A stretch of 64,000 bases of DNA from Simplicispira metamorpha. GTDB taxonomy: Bacteria; Pseudomonadota; Gammaproteobacteria; Burkholderiales; Burkholderiaceae_C. The stretch lies in assembly GCF_004341365.1 (NCBI RefSeq), contig NZ_SLXH01000002.1:1-64000 (forward strand), given 5' to 3'. The notes beneath the pieces are model-generated. The model saw nothing but the letters and a program-made list of their open reading frames with translations. It had not been told where the DNA came from and ran no database searches. Position numbers and translations under genes: made by a program. Below are positions 9,801-17,519 of this stretch, piece by piece (the stretch's first letter is position 1; every line of letters begins with the position of its first letter).

Positions 9801-10937
9801 TTTGAAAGTCCAGTCCGATAGCGTGCTGATTACCCCGCCACGGCGTGATCCGTTGCTTTGGATGTCGGTGCATTGGTTCACCCATTTGGGCTTGGACGAT
9901 GAGCCAATATCGCCTAGTTTGAAGGTGCGGCAGGGCCTGTAACCTTCGTGCCAACTGCTGTAGGTCAGGTAGTCAATGTCGCGGTAGATCCAGGTGTTTG
10001 GGTTGTCTCGGCTGTAGGGTGTGCCGTCGGGCAGGGAGAAGCCAGGATAGTCTTTGGGGTCTTCTTGGGGGTCAATGCCCAACGGATCGGGGAGCTGATT
10101 CGTACCAAACTTGGCTGGTGTGGCTGCCCGCTTGCCGTAGGCCTTGAAGGTTTTGGAGTCCTGGTTGTCGAAGTTGATGGGGTCGGTGTTGATGTCTTCT
10201 TTGGGGTCATCCCAGTTGGTCGACTCGCTGTAGGGTGAGGATGAATTGAAGTAGGTTCCACCAGGGCCGTAGTAGTCGCCGTTCCAGCCGCCGTCGGTCA
10301 GCAGAATGTGGTAGTTGCGGCGACAACCCAGGGGCTTGCCTTTTTCTCCATTGAGAGTCTCTCCTGGCTTGCTGGCCCAGGGGCCGTTCTGGTGCAGGGG
10401 CGCGCGCATGTATTCATCGGCACGCTTGACCATCCGGTGGGTGGGGGTAGAACTACAGGTGTTGTAGTTTTGCGCGTATTTGAGGAAGTTGGTGCGGTGG
10501 CTGCTATCGAGCAAGCGCATCGTATTGGCTGCGGTGGTCGCTGCGGTAGTAGTGCCCAACGTCTTAAAACTCAGCCCGTCGACTGAGGTGCAGTTTCCCA
10601 GTGATTGCCAAGCCAGACGAACCTTTTCGTCTGGCAGCAGGTCTTTGTCGCTGAACACGACCTGCAGGGCCTCCTGTAGCACCTGGACACGGGTCTTGGT
10701 GTACACGTTGCTGTACTTGTTGTATGGCTTGCTCGGATCTTGCAGAACCATATCCTTCTCATCCATGCTGGTCGAGTCGTCCAGAGACAGGATGATGTTA
10801 GGTGCCACATACGGTAGTACCGTGCCCGGCGGGGCTGTTGCCAAATCCAGCGCCCATGTACTGTGCGGTGCCAGCGCTGCACCAGCGGCCAGGGCGAGCA
10901 GGGTTTTGCGAAAGCGGGGTGGGGTATGGCGGGGCAT
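6834..10937 (-). CDS. pilY1: type IV pilus tip adhesin / biogenesis factor PilY1
   Basis: 1367 aa. It starts with a Sec signal peptide (about 1-29, ending STWA). Next comes a von Willebrand factor A-like segment with the MIDAS-type DDSTSM near residue 53 after NIILSL. The C-terminal half is the PilC/PilY1 beta-propeller: LYVGGNDGMLHGFAA, then DLNGDSRADVVYAGD near 1020, which matches the calcium-binding loop of Pseudomonas PilY1. A second EF-hand-like loop, DKNGDGKFN, lies near 1292. In studied species PilY1 caps the pilus with the minor pilins, controls retraction and senses surfaces. It sits between pilX and pilE as expected. The N-terminal half is long and Ser/Thr/Asn-rich, typical of the variable part. 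Confidence 0.93.
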   Translation of the reverse strand: MPRHTPPRFRKTLLALAAGAALAPHSTWALDLATAPPGTVLPYVAPNIILSLDDSTSMDEKDMVLQDPSKPYNKYSNVYTKTRVQVLQEALQVVFSDKDLLPDEKVRLAWQSLGNCTSVDGLSFKTLGTTTAATTAANTMRLLDSSHRTNFLKYAQNYNTCSSTPTHRMVKRADEYMRAPLHQNGPWASKPGETLNGEKGKPLGCRRNYHILLTDGGWNGDYYGPGGTYFNSSSPYSESTNWDDPKEDINTDPINFDNQDSKTFKAYGKRAATPAKFGTNQLPDPLGIDPQEDPKDYPGFSLPDGTPYSRDNPNTWIYRDIDYLTYSSWHEGYRPCRTFKLGDIGSSSKPKWVNQCTDIQSNGSRRGGVISTLSDWTFKSWATRLQSKDALDGEVAPPPEYDKASATETFKNPKTGKTATLEKYWNPRYNPANWAHMVTFTIGFSTDSLPSTQYRPMGTASQTAGNIGKYWRDGTTGANNDWGSTTGLFYYLDGPTAANNTEATTNNGNSGKLIKPSSNMPYGYDGSFADYAAGRAQWYSIKQPAEDMWHAAINGRGQFYAVEKGEDLKEAFRQIVKTISTDVDPDLSASATSGSNVSRSDVGKYTAYYEPLKGWKGSVTADRVKSDGTTAPDSGWGGQTTADKLDAISVANRLVLSWSDKWESSKYKGGVPFKWAADESNLSTAQKLSLQKNASGSDEGATKGQQRLDYIRGERSLEGSESTGYTTAKPYRQRQSRQGDIINSDVWYTGAPAGNSLLKGYAAFVRSNKSRPGMLYVGGNDGMLHGFAAVDGQEKIAYVPRGAIPNLTLLTAPEYNSKHKYSVDGSPMTGDVDMNGGLQDPKSEGYDDYIPDWRTLLVGTLGLGGKGYFVLDVTNPTNTALSTGTPGFTEANAAQLVKLDRTRGPTEPAPNCGAIAAGAEKTACLQAVDEDKDIGYITTKPVRDDNDSMRSTQITRLNNNRWAVVMGNGYNSTNQRPVLLIQYLDGDKKLVRIPTAGTVAAPPTPGTGLAADNGLSAPRVVDLNGDSRADVVYAGDNLGNLWKFDLTSASASDWKVAFGGSPLFTASGPEAPTSTLRDQIQPISAPPTVRANDRTRTAGSGASAKTVRVGGMMVAFGTGRNVDTRDPNKRSVQTLYSVLDNTRYREVGTGAGKRLEVHPGGGSCPDGTNCVPTPAPLGAGTVAAKLAKQEFVEVNNGDYGAIKPADSSNELKPETWGSLNGWYLDMPAAGERLLKGMEFYDASNLLTVWSQVPAKGSTVSGNVESCDATSVDEERQYRTFVNIMDGKAPTVALVDKNGDGKFNMAEGDGVSVGGKYIGISRKKVAKGPHTIISTGKDENVDIDAKNNKEKLARMPEESLRPSWRQIQ

Positions 10938-10964
10938 AGCTGCTCCTTCAATGAAGTTATTTTA

Positions 10965-11023
10965 TTGATCAAAAGTGGCTCTAGTGCTTGCAAAATAAGC
11001 GCTATAAGCTATTGTTTTGATAG
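10965..11023 (-). repeat. dispersed palindromic element, intergenic copy
   Basis: On the minus strand: CAATAGCTTATAGCGCTTAT, a short spacer, then GCACTAGAGCCACTTTTGAT. It occupies most of the 90-bp gap between pilX and pilY1. The T-run after the second half is short, so it could be a partial terminator or a processing site inside the operon. Confidence 0.75.
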
Positions 11024-11027
11024 TGAA

Positions 11028-11816
11028 TTAGTCTTTGCGTACCTGGCGGGCGTAGGTTTGTTGCAGCACGGCCATGGTGTTGCCTTTGCGGCCATAAGCC
11101 AGTGCAGTAATGCGGTACACCACGTTGGGCTTGAGGTTCAAGTTCAGCAAACTGTTGGTAGGAGTGCCAGCGCCACCGACGATCAGGCCAGAGTTTTTGC
11201 TGCTTTCGTCGTAGTGCATCACTTCAATCCAGTACCACCCACCGCGGTCGTTGGCGCTGCGGTCGGCCAGAATAGGGTTAGCCTGCTTGCTGCTGCTGCC
11301 CTGAGCGGCGCCGCTGAACTGACCATACCGAGCTCCCACATTGGGCACGGTCATGCTGCTGAGGGCGATTTCGCCAGCCAGCAGTCCGGTGTTGTCTTTT
11401 TTGTTCCAGAAGTCTTGTCGTCCTGCGCGTTTGGTACACAGACCGTAGCTGCACTTGGTAGTTTCTTGGTCCAGTGCCGCCAATAGGGGCGTGACGTCTT
11501 GGGTTTCCAGTGGGATCTTGGGGGCTGCGCTGATTTTGTCGCGGCAGTTGGTGGCAGTGCAGACACTGCCATCGGCGTTTTCACCCCGGATATCCAGTTC
11601 GGCATCTTGCAGCAGGGCCTGGGCAGCTTCAAAGGCGCGTTGGTAGTCTGCATCGTTGCCGACCAGCATTTCGTTGAATAGCGAAGTGCGCGACGCCCAC
11701 AGCGCCAGCAGCATAGAGAGCATGACAAACACAATGACGACAAACAGCGCCACGCCGCGCTGGCGCGGTCGCCGCTGGTGGGGGAAGTGCCTGCTTTGCA
11801 TGGTGGCTTTTCTCAT
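11028..11816 (-). CDS. pilX: type IV pilus assembly protein PilX
   Basis: 262 aa from ATG 11816; a TTG sits directly before it and a second ATG is at 11801. After a basic leader (RRPRQRG) comes the hydrophobic helix VALFVVIVFVMLSMLLALWA with no Glu5, as in the PilX_N family. Next is the helix FNEMLVGNDADYQRAFEAA, which is highly characteristic of PilX. PilX is a minor pilin that primes pilus assembly with PilV, PilW and FimT and helps display PilY1. It starts 6 bp after the pilW stop and is followed, after a repeat copy, by pilY1. Confidence 0.9.
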   Translation of the reverse strand: MRKATMQSRHFPHQRRPRQRGVALFVVIVFVMLSMLLALWASRTSLFNEMLVGNDADYQRAFEAAQALLQDAELDIRGENADGSVCTATNCRDKISAAPKIPLETQDVTPLLAALDQETTKCSYGLCTKRAGRQDFWNKKDNTGLLAGEIALSSMTVPNVGARYGQFSGAAQGSSSKQANPILADRSANDRGGWYWIEVMHYDESSKNSGLIVGGAGTPTNSLLNLNLKPNVVYRITALAYGRKGNTMAVLQQTYARQVRKD

Positions 11817-11822
11817 CAAGGT

Positions 11823-12716
11823 TTAGAGCACCGAGCCAATCAGCCCTTGGCTGCGCAGCTGGAAGGTATTGCGAAAGGCGATGTGCATGCGTTTGTTGCG
11901 CGCACCAGTGAGGGTATTCATGCTGACGGCTGTGCCATCGCAGTCGGTGTAGGTGCCTTGTTTGGGGTTGTCTTGGGTGGGGGAAGGTATGTCCATCGCC
12001 TCGTTGCCATACAACACCAGGCACACTTCTACTGCTTGCACCTGGGCCCAGTTGGTCACGCCACTGGCATCTACAGATTTGATGGTGCTGTTGCCCGGTG
12101 TAGTGGTGTTGTCTTGCAGCAGATAACGCACCTGGAAGTTGGCGACGTTGCCGACGATGGGCTGGATGTTGCCGTTGCCGTTGCAGCGCAGTTCCCGCTT
12201 GGCTGGATCACTGGCGGGGGTATAGAGCACGAATTCGCTCAATATCAGTGCGCTAGTTCCCTGGCCGCCCAAGCAGTTGCGCTGAAGCGACTCGGCAGAC
12301 GCACTGGTGAAAACTGGTTCTGTGTAATTGCGGTAGCCCACCGAAAGGGCGTATTCCCCATCGCTGGGCTCTTTCTTCCCTTTCAGGGTGTGATCTTTGA
12401 TGGAAAAGGATGCGCTGGTATCAACGGGGTCTGTGTAATCGGTTTCAAATGCTGCGGCGATCAGATAGGTGGATTCTGTGGTGGTGGTGCCTGGGTCTAG
12501 GTTAAGTCGCAGCGAGCCTGCCTGGCGCAGTTGCAGGCCGATTACGCGCATGGCGTAGGCGGCCTGTTGCTGGATGGTGCTGGCATCGCTTACTGTGCCT
12601 GAGATACCACGCGAGACCATGAGCGCCCCCATGGCCACGGCAACAGTGAGCAGACCGATGGTGATGCCCACCATCAACTCAATCAGCGTTACACCACGTT
12701 GGGCGTGTGGATGCAT
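11823..12716 (-). CDS. pilW: type IV pilus minor pilin PilW
   Basis: 297 aa from ATG 12716, giving leader MHPHAQRG before VTLIELMVGITIGLLTVAV (prepilin cleavage G/V, Glu5 present). The helix AAYAMRVIGLQLRQAGS after the transmembrane part is typical of PilW. The frame is also open back to an ATG at 12791, one base after the pilV stop; using it would add 25 residues, nearly all encoded by a dispersed repeat copy. I prefer 12716 because a normal class III leader is short, but neither start has a clear ribosome-binding site. Cys residues in the C-terminal half probably form disulfides. Confidence 0.88.
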   Translation of the reverse strand: MHPHAQRGVTLIELMVGITIGLLTVAVAMGALMVSRGISGTVSDASTIQQQAAYAMRVIGLQLRQAGSLRLNLDPGTTTTESTYLIAAAFETDYTDPVDTSASFSIKDHTLKGKKEPSDGEYALSVGYRNYTEPVFTSASAESLQRNCLGGQGTSALILSEFVLYTPASDPAKRELRCNGNGNIQPIVGNVANFQVRYLLQDNTTTPGNSTIKSVDASGVTNWAQVQAVEVCLVLYGNEAMDIPSPTQDNPKQGTYTDCDGTAVSMNTLTGARNKRMHIAFRNTFQLRSQGLIGSVL

Positions 12717-12729
12717 CGACTTGTTTTTC

Positions 12730-12786
12730 GGCTGTTTTTGTCCTGCAAGCTTTGCGGGATAAGCGCCGGCAGCTATGTTTTTTGAG
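12730..12786 (-). repeat. dispersed palindromic element between pilV and pilW
   Basis: On the minus strand: CATAGCTGCCGGCGCTTATC, then GCAAAGCTTGCAGG and an A-rich end. It fills the 76-bp gap between the pilV stop and the preferred pilW ATG. Its frame is open and continuous with pilW; from the alternative ATG it would be read I-A-A-G-A, the frame also used by the miaA and permease copies. Confidence 0.75.
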
Positions 12787-12792
12787 AGCATG

Positions 12793-13461
12793 TCAAGACC
12801 CTGGGCAGTAGTACATGGTGACGCCACCGGGAGCGTAAGGCGCACAGCGTGACGCAACAGGGATGTATTGCAGGTGGCAGGTGTGGTCGTCGGGGCATGC
12901 GAGGGTTGCGCCATCACTCAGGGTTCCGTCGGCAGCGCGCACTTTGGTGGCATCAATGTTGTCTTTGAAGGTCTTTTTCTCTGCGCTGTCTGTGATCGCA
13001 CGTTCGTTTTCACGCCAAGCGACCATCACGCCCAGCTGGCGCCCCAGACCGGCGGCCAGACCACTCTCAGCTGGGGGAATAAAGATGCTGGCCTTGCCGA
13101 GTGGCAAGTTGTCCTGGACGGTCTTTTTCCAGACGGCCACGTCATAAGCGGCCAGTTGCGCCGCACTACAACCGTTGGCGCAGTTGGGCGTGGAGGGGGT
13201 TGTATCAAATCCAGTGACATAGGCATTGAGGTTGGACAACGCATTGGGGTTGACTTTCATGCGTTCACCCAGGTCTTCAATCAGCCGGATGGCCTGCGCG
13301 CGGCGCACAGCAGTCTGTGTGTCGGTCAGGGTGCGCATTTGTACGCCCAAGATGCCCAAGATGCCCAATGCCATGACGACGATGGCCACCAGAGATTCAA
13401 TCAGGGTGATGCCGCGCTGCGGCTGTAGGAGTGTGTATTGCATGGGATTTAATCGCTGCAT
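12793..13461 (-). CDS. pilV: type IV pilus minor pilin PilV
   Basis: 222 aa from ATG 13461; ATG 13443, 5 bp after the fimT stop, is a possible alternative and gives leader MQYTLLQPQRG. The prepilin motif RGITLIESLVAIVVMALGIL and the LGVQMRTLTDTQTAVRRAQA segment are the standard PilV features (type IV pilus modification protein). It would be processed by the prepilin peptidase and join the priming complex of minor pilins. With the 13461 start the gene overlaps the end of fimT by 13 bp, suggesting coupled translation. Several Cys pairs in the last third suggest a disulfide-linked globular domain. Confidence 0.88.
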   Translation of the reverse strand: MQRLNPMQYTLLQPQRGITLIESLVAIVVMALGILGILGVQMRTLTDTQTAVRRAQAIRLIEDLGERMKVNPNALSNLNAYVTGFDTTPSTPNCANGCSAAQLAAYDVAVWKKTVQDNLPLGKASIFIPPAESGLAAGLGRQLGVMVAWRENERAITDSAEKKTFKDNIDATKVRAADGTLSDGATLACPDDHTCHLQYIPVASRCAPYAPGGVTMYYCPGS

Positions 13462-14027
13462 GGAATGTCGGCTGGATCGCTGCTGATCCGGATCCGCCCG
13501 CCCGAACTCATGCACAAACCGCGTGCGGCGGGGTGCGAGGTGCTTTGGTTTGCGGGAACGATCGAGAATCCGAAAGGAGCATTTGCTCTACCCCAGCGGT
13601 CAAAACGTATGAATGCGCTATTTGCAGAGCGAGTGACTTCTAGGTTTGCCGGGATAGCGAAGCGTTGCAGCACTTCTTCACCAGTGTTTTGTGTGCCATT
13701 GTTATTGGTGTCCACAAATACGAACCAGCCACAGTCCCAATTGGATGCGCCAGATGCCAGCGTGCAGCCGTTGGCGCCTGTGGCCTCTTTGCGGATGACG
13801 ACGTTACCGCCGCGTTTGATCGCTTCGGAACGTGCCAAATACAGCGCCGATTGCAGACTTTCTACGCTGTCACGCACGCGCCAGCGCTCAAGCAAGGGCG
13901 TGAAACTGGGGCCTGCCAACGCCGCCAGCACGGCCACGATGGCCGCGACGACCAGGACTTCAATGAGAGTAAAGCCGCGTTGCACTCGTTGCGCAGGCGT
14001 AAAAGTCGATGCATACATGGCGTCCAT
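13449..14027 (-). CDS. fimT: GspH/FimT family minor pseudopilin
   Basis: 192 aa; ATG 14018 is another possible start. The leader ends VQRG, followed by FTLIEVLVVAAIVAVLAALA (cleavage G/F, Glu5) and the typical FimT helix RDSVESLQSALYLARSEAIKR. The GspH beta-sandwich follows, with GCTLASGASNWDCGWFVFVD containing the conserved W/C positions, and GRIRISS near the end. It is the first pilin gene of the operon. In other species FimT-like pilins help prime pilus assembly, and some bind DNA for natural transformation; a Lys/Arg-rich C-terminal tail for DNA binding is not obvious here. Confidence 0.9.
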   Translation of the reverse strand: MDAMYASTFTPAQRVQRGFTLIEVLVVAAIVAVLAALAGPSFTPLLERWRVRDSVESLQSALYLARSEAIKRGGNVVIRKEATGANGCTLASGASNWDCGWFVFVDTNNNGTQNTGEEVLQRFAIPANLEVTRSANSAFIRFDRWGRANAPFGFSIVPANQSTSHPAARGLCMSSGGRIRISSDPADIPCSD

Positions 14028-14114
14028 GTTACGCAGCCAGAACGTGGTGCGTCGCCGTAGCGGGACAAGCGGCCGTGGTGTGCGGATCAGCGGCAGCTGT
14101 CTGGCGCAGGCAGT

Positions 14115-14426
14115 CTAGCGGCGGGTGTATCCCAGGCAAGCGCCTGCATCGGGGCGGCCTTTGCACTCGCGGTACAGGCGCCGGTCGCGCTGACTTGTAC
14201 TCTCTTCCGAAGAGCTCCCAAAATATTTGACGCGCACACTGCCTTTCTTCGCACTGGTGGTTTGGTTGTTGCTGGCGCTGTCTTTTTTCTTGCGTGCGGC
14301 GTGGGCATCTACAGGTGTGGCCAGCAGACCCATGGCCAGGCAGGCGCACAGCAGTGTGTTTGGAAGTGCGTGGCGGCGCCAGATCCTGTGCGCTGTGGTG
14401 GTTGTCTGGGGGGCTGTGGTACGCAT
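14115..14426 (-). CDS. small exported basic protein of unknown function
   Basis: 103 aa from ATG 14426; the frame is open to 14495 but the likely signal peptide starts here. Residues about 20-45 are a hydrophobic signal segment ending DAHA-A, followed by RKKKD, a Ser/Asn/Thr-rich linker with KKGSVRVKYFG, and a C-terminal motif RDRRLYRECKGRPDAGAC-LGYTRR with two Cys. I do not recognise a named family. It lies 87 bp upstream of fimT on the same strand, so it may be the first gene of the pilus operon, or an independent gene. A disulfide across the Cys pair in the periplasm is plausible. Confidence 0.6.
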   Translation of the reverse strand: MRTTAPQTTTTAHRIWRRHALPNTLLCACLAMGLLATPVDAHAARKKKDSASNNQTTSAKKGSVRVKYFGSSSEESTSQRDRRLYRECKGRPDAGACLGYTRR

Positions 14427-14600
14427 GGTGGTGTGGCTTTCTGGCGGTGCCGTTCGGGTGTGACCGGGTGGGGTGGGGTAGGTGCATCGTGCCATGCCAG
14501 AACCAGCTGTGGCATGCGGGTATGCGCGCGGTGGAATATTGCGAAAGCAGGTTTCGGGATTGGGTACTGCGCGACAGGGGCCTCAAAAAAGAGCAGTCGC

Positions 14601-14606
14601 TATAAT
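14601..14606 (+). promoter_or_regulatory. putative -10 box of the rpsO promoter
   Basis: A perfect TATAAT in an otherwise GC-rich gap, 119 bp before the rpsO ATG. No good -35 hexamer lies 16-18 bp upstream, so it may need an activator or the true -35 is weak. The 299 bp between the divergent small exported gene and rpsO hold nothing else I can name. Confidence 0.5.
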
Positions 14607-14725
14607 CGACAGGTTTTGCATGGTGCAAGACGCACGCCGGTAGCCCTTCCAGTTTCTGGCGCAAGTAAAACCCGCGCTGGCTGCCCGTTTATGGGGTGGC
14701 AAGCCGCATTACAGGAAATTTCCAA

Positions 14726-14992
14726 ATGATCGCATCCTCCATCAAGGCCGAAGTCGTCAAGGCCAACGCCCGTGCTGCCAACGATACCGGTAGCCCTGAA
14801 GTGCAAGTGGCCCTGCTGACGGCCCGCATCAACGAACTGATGCCCCACTTCAAAACCCACGCCAAAGACCACCACGGTCGCCGTGGCCTGCTGCGCATGG
14901 TGAGCCGTCGCCGCAAGCTGCTGGACTACCTCAAGGCCAAGAATGCTGAGCGTTACACCGCTTTGATCGCCAAGCTGGGTCTGCGCAAGTAA
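14726..14992 (+). CDS. rpsO: 30S ribosomal protein S15
   Basis: 88 aa, exactly the usual S15 size from this ATG, which has an ACAGGAAA Shine-Dalgarno; upstream in-frame ATGs give non-family sequence. It has all the S15 landmarks: [35 protein letters not shown] and [11 protein letters not shown]15 binds 16S rRNA at the three-way junction of helices 20-22 and nucleates the platform. It is followed by a terminator and then pnp, the conserved rpsO-pnp order. In E. coli, S15 represses its own mRNA through the leader; the 120-nt leader here could do so, but I could not identify the fold. Confidence 0.97.
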   Translation: MIASSIKAEVVKANARAANDTGSPEVQVALLTARINELMPHFKTHAKDHHGRRGLLRMVSRRRKLLDYLKAKNAERYTALIAKLGLRK

Positions 14993-15006
14993 GCGCTGTC
15001 GCATGC

Positions 15007-15045
15007 AAAAACGCCTGGGTTAGCACGCTAGCTCAGGCGTTTTTT
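15007..15045 (+). terminator. intrinsic terminator between rpsO and pnp
   Basis: Stem AAAAACGCCTG (15007-15017) with CAGGCGTTTTT (15034-15044), loop about 16 nt including a small GCTAGC-type inner palindrome, then further T. It begins 14 bp after the rpsO stop. It probably terminates only part of the transcripts, since rpsO and pnp are usually partly co-transcribed. Confidence 0.88.
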
Positions 15046-15081
15046 ACTTTGCCAGTGTCCAAGATCAGAGCGAAGCTGTGT

Positions 15082-15119
15082 CATTCCACTGAACTTCCGC
15101 GTGCGGTTTCAATGGAATG
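15082..15119 (+). promoter_or_regulatory. long hairpin in the pnp leader (possible RNase III/PNPase autoregulation site)
   Basis: CATTCCACTGAA pairs with TTCAATGGAATG with one mismatch, and CCGC/GCGG closes the inner loop, giving an almost continuous 16-17-bp stem 70 bp before the pnp ATG. In E. coli an RNase III-cut stem in the pnp leader is the basis of PNPase autoregulation. The same role here is inference from position and shape. Confidence 0.6.
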
Positions 15120-15189
15120 GCATCGTGTTCTGAATAGGCCTCTGGCGCCCGCTGGTACTGCGTTACCAGCTATCTAATCAGGAGCAAAA

Positions 15190-17427
15190 ATGAGCATTTT
15201 TAACAAAGTCACCAAGTCTTTCCAATGGGGCGACAAGACCGTCATCATGGAAACCGGCGAAGTCGCCCGCCAGGCCTCTGGTGCCGTTGTGGTCAACATT
15301 GACGATACCGTGGTGCTGGCCACGGTGGTGGCCTCCAAAGGTGCCAAGCCCGGCCAGGACTTCTTCCCGCTGACGGTGGATTACATCGAGAAGACCTATG
15401 CCGCTGGCAAGATTCCCGGCAGCTTCTTCAAGCGCGAAGCCAAGCCCAGCGAGCACGAAACCCTGACCAGCCGCCTGATCGACCGTCCGATCCGCCCGCT
15501 GTTCCCCGAAGGCTTCTTCAACGAAGTGCATGTGGTCATCCACACGCTGTCGCTGAACCCTGAAGTGGATGCAGACATTGCAGCACTGATTGCCTCCAGC
15601 GCTGCGCTGGCCATTTCCGGCATTCCGTTCAGCGGCCCCATCGGCGCCGCGCGCGTGGGCTATGTCAATGGTGAGTACGTGCTCAACCCCGGCCAGACGC
15701 TGCGCAAGAGCAGCCAGATGGATCTGGTGGTGGCCGGTACCGAAGCTGCCGTGCTGATGGTCGAGTCCGAAGCGCAGCAACTGCCCGAAGACGTTATGTT
15801 GGGCGCTGTGGTGTTTGGCCATGAGCAGGGCAAGATTGCCATCAATGCCATCCATGAGCTGGTGCGTGACGCCGGCAAGCCGGTGTGGGACTGGAGCGCC
15901 CCGCCCAAAGACGAGGCCCTGATTGCCAAAGTCACGCAATTTGCCGAAGAAAAACTGCGCGCCGCTTACCAGATTCGCAACAAGCAGGCCCGCACCCACG
16001 CTTGCCGCGAGGCATACGCCGTGGTCATGGCTGACCTGAAGGAAGCTGGTGTGGAGTTCGATGCCGTCAAGGTTGAAGGCATGTTGTTTGACATCGAAGC
16101 ACGCATCGTGCGCAGCCAGATTCTGGCCGGTGAGCCCCGCATTGATGGCCGCGACACACGCACGGTGCGTCCCATTGAAATCCGCAGCAGTGTGCTGCCG
16201 CGTGCCCACGGCTCGTCGCTGTTCACCCGTGGCGAAACCCAGGCGCTGGCCGTGACCACGCTGGGCACCGAGCGCGATGCCCAGCGCATCGACGCCTTGA
16301 TGGGCGAATACGAAGACCGCTTCATGCTGCACTACAACATGCCTCCCTTTGCCACCGGCGAAGTCGGTCGCATGGGCAGCACCAAGCGCCGTGAAATCGG
16401 CCATGGCCGCCTGGCCAAGCGCGCACTGACCGCGGTGCTGCCGAGCAAGGAAGAATTCCCCTACACCATTCGCGTGGTGTCGGAGATCACCGAATCCAAC
16501 GGCTCCTCGTCGATGGCATCGGTGTGCGGCGGCTGCCTGTCGATGATGGATGCGGGCGTGCCCATGAAGGCGCACGTGGCTGGTATTGCCATGGGCCTGA
16601 TCAAGGAAGACAACCGTTTTGCCGTGCTGACCGACATCCTGGGCGATGAAGATCACCTGGGCGACATGGACTTCAAGGTGGCTGGCACTACCGCCGGTAT
16701 CACGGCGTTGCAAATGGACATCAAAATCCAGGGCATCACCAAGGAAATCATGCAAGTCGCCCTGGCCCAGGCCAAAGAAGCGCGCATGCACATCCTGGGC
16801 AAGATGCAAGAAGCCATGGGCGAGGCCAATACCGAAGTCTCCAGCTTCGCGCCCAAGCTCTACACCATGAAGATCAACCCCGAGAAGATCCGCGACGTGA
16901 TCGGCAAGGGTGGTTCGGTGATCCGTGCATTGACCGAAGAGACCGGTTGCCAGATCAACATCGACGAAGACGGCACCATCACCATCGCCTCGACCGACAC
17001 GGCCAAGGCCGATGAAGCCAAGCGCCGCATCGCGCAAATCACGGCTGAGGTGGAAATCGGCAAGGTGTATGAAGGCCCAGTCACCAAGATTCTGGACTTT
17101 GGCGCGCTGATTAATCTGCTGCCTGGCAAGGACGGCCTGCTGCACATCAGCCAGATCGCCCACGAGCGCGTCGAGCGCGTGAGCGACTACCTGACCGAAG
17201 GCCAGATCGTCAAGGTCAAGGTCATGGAAACTGACGAAAAAGGCCGCATCAAGCTGTCCATGAAAGCGCTGGCCGAGCGCCCCCAGGGCGGTGACCGCCC
17301 TGAGCGTGGCGAGCGCCAAGAGCGTGCTGAGCGCCAGGAACGCCGTGAGCCCGCCGCAGCGCGTGACAACGAGCAGCAGCCAGCACAGCAGCCTGCCCAG
17401 GACGCGCCAGGCCAAGTCAGCGGCTAA
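15190..17427 (+). CDS. pnp: polyribonucleotide nucleotidyltransferase (PNPase)
   Basis: 745 aa with a GGAGCAAAA ribosome site. Domain order: RNase PH domain 1 (about 10-145, with RPLFPEGF), helical linker, catalytic RNase PH domain 2 (about 315-470), KH domain near 559-590 ([13 protein letters not shown]) and S1 domain from about 624 ([15 protein letters not shown]). A charged tail of about 35 residues, rich in Arg/Glu/Gln repeats ([13 protein letters not shown]), follows and may be the RNase E or degradosome contact. The enzyme degrades RNA phosphorolytically 3' to 5' in the cytoplasm. It follows rpsO, and the leader carries a strong hairpin. Confidence 0.97.
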   Translation: MSIFNKVTKSFQWGDKTVIMETGEVARQASGAVVVNIDDTVVLATVVASKGAKPGQDFFPLTVDYIEKTYAAGKIPGSFFKREAKPSEHETLTSRLIDRPIRPLFPEGFFNEVHVVIHTLSLNPEVDADIAALIASSAALAISGIPFSGPIGAARVGYVNGEYVLNPGQTLRKSSQMDLVVAGTEAAVLMVESEAQQLPEDVMLGAVVFGHEQGKIAINAIHELVRDAGKPVWDWSAPPKDEALIAKVTQFAEEKLRAAYQIRNKQARTHACREAYAVVMADLKEAGVEFDAVKVEGMLFDIEARIVRSQILAGEPRIDGRDTRTVRPIEIRSSVLPRAHGSSLFTRGETQALAVTTLGTERDAQRIDALMGEYEDRFMLHYNMPPFATGEVGRMGSTKRREIGHGRLAKRALTAVLPSKEEFPYTIRVVSEITESNGSSSMASVCGGCLSMMDAGVPMKAHVAGIAMGLIKEDNRFAVLTDILGDEDHLGDMDFKVAGTTAGITALQMDIKIQGITKEIMQVALAQAKEARMHILGKMQEAMGEANTEVSSFAPKLYTMKINPEKIRDVIGKGGSVIRALTEETGCQINIDEDGTITIASTDTAKADEAKRRIAQITAEVEIGKVYEGPVTKILDFGALINLLPGKDGLLHISQIAHERVERVSDYLTEGQIVKVKVMETDEKGRIKLSMKALAERPQGGDRPERGERQERAERQERREPAAARDNEQQPAQQPAQDAPGQVSG

Positions 17428-17435
17428 CGTCAATT

Positions 17436-17500
17436 TGCTATTGATATGAGAGCTTCTAGCGCCCACCAGTCGGGCGCTAGAGGCCAAAATCATTCAAATT
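17436..17500 (+). repeat. dispersed palindromic element after pnp
   Basis: CTATTGATATGAGAGCTTCT followed by a perfect 10-bp stem, TCTAGCGCCC (17455-17464) with GGGCGCTAGA (17472-17481), loop ACCAGTC. There is no T-run after it, so it is not a standard terminator; it may protect the pnp 3' end. It fills the 92-bp gap before the oxidoreductase gene. Confidence 0.75.
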
Positions 17501-17519
17501 AACGGAGCGCCTTCAGAGC

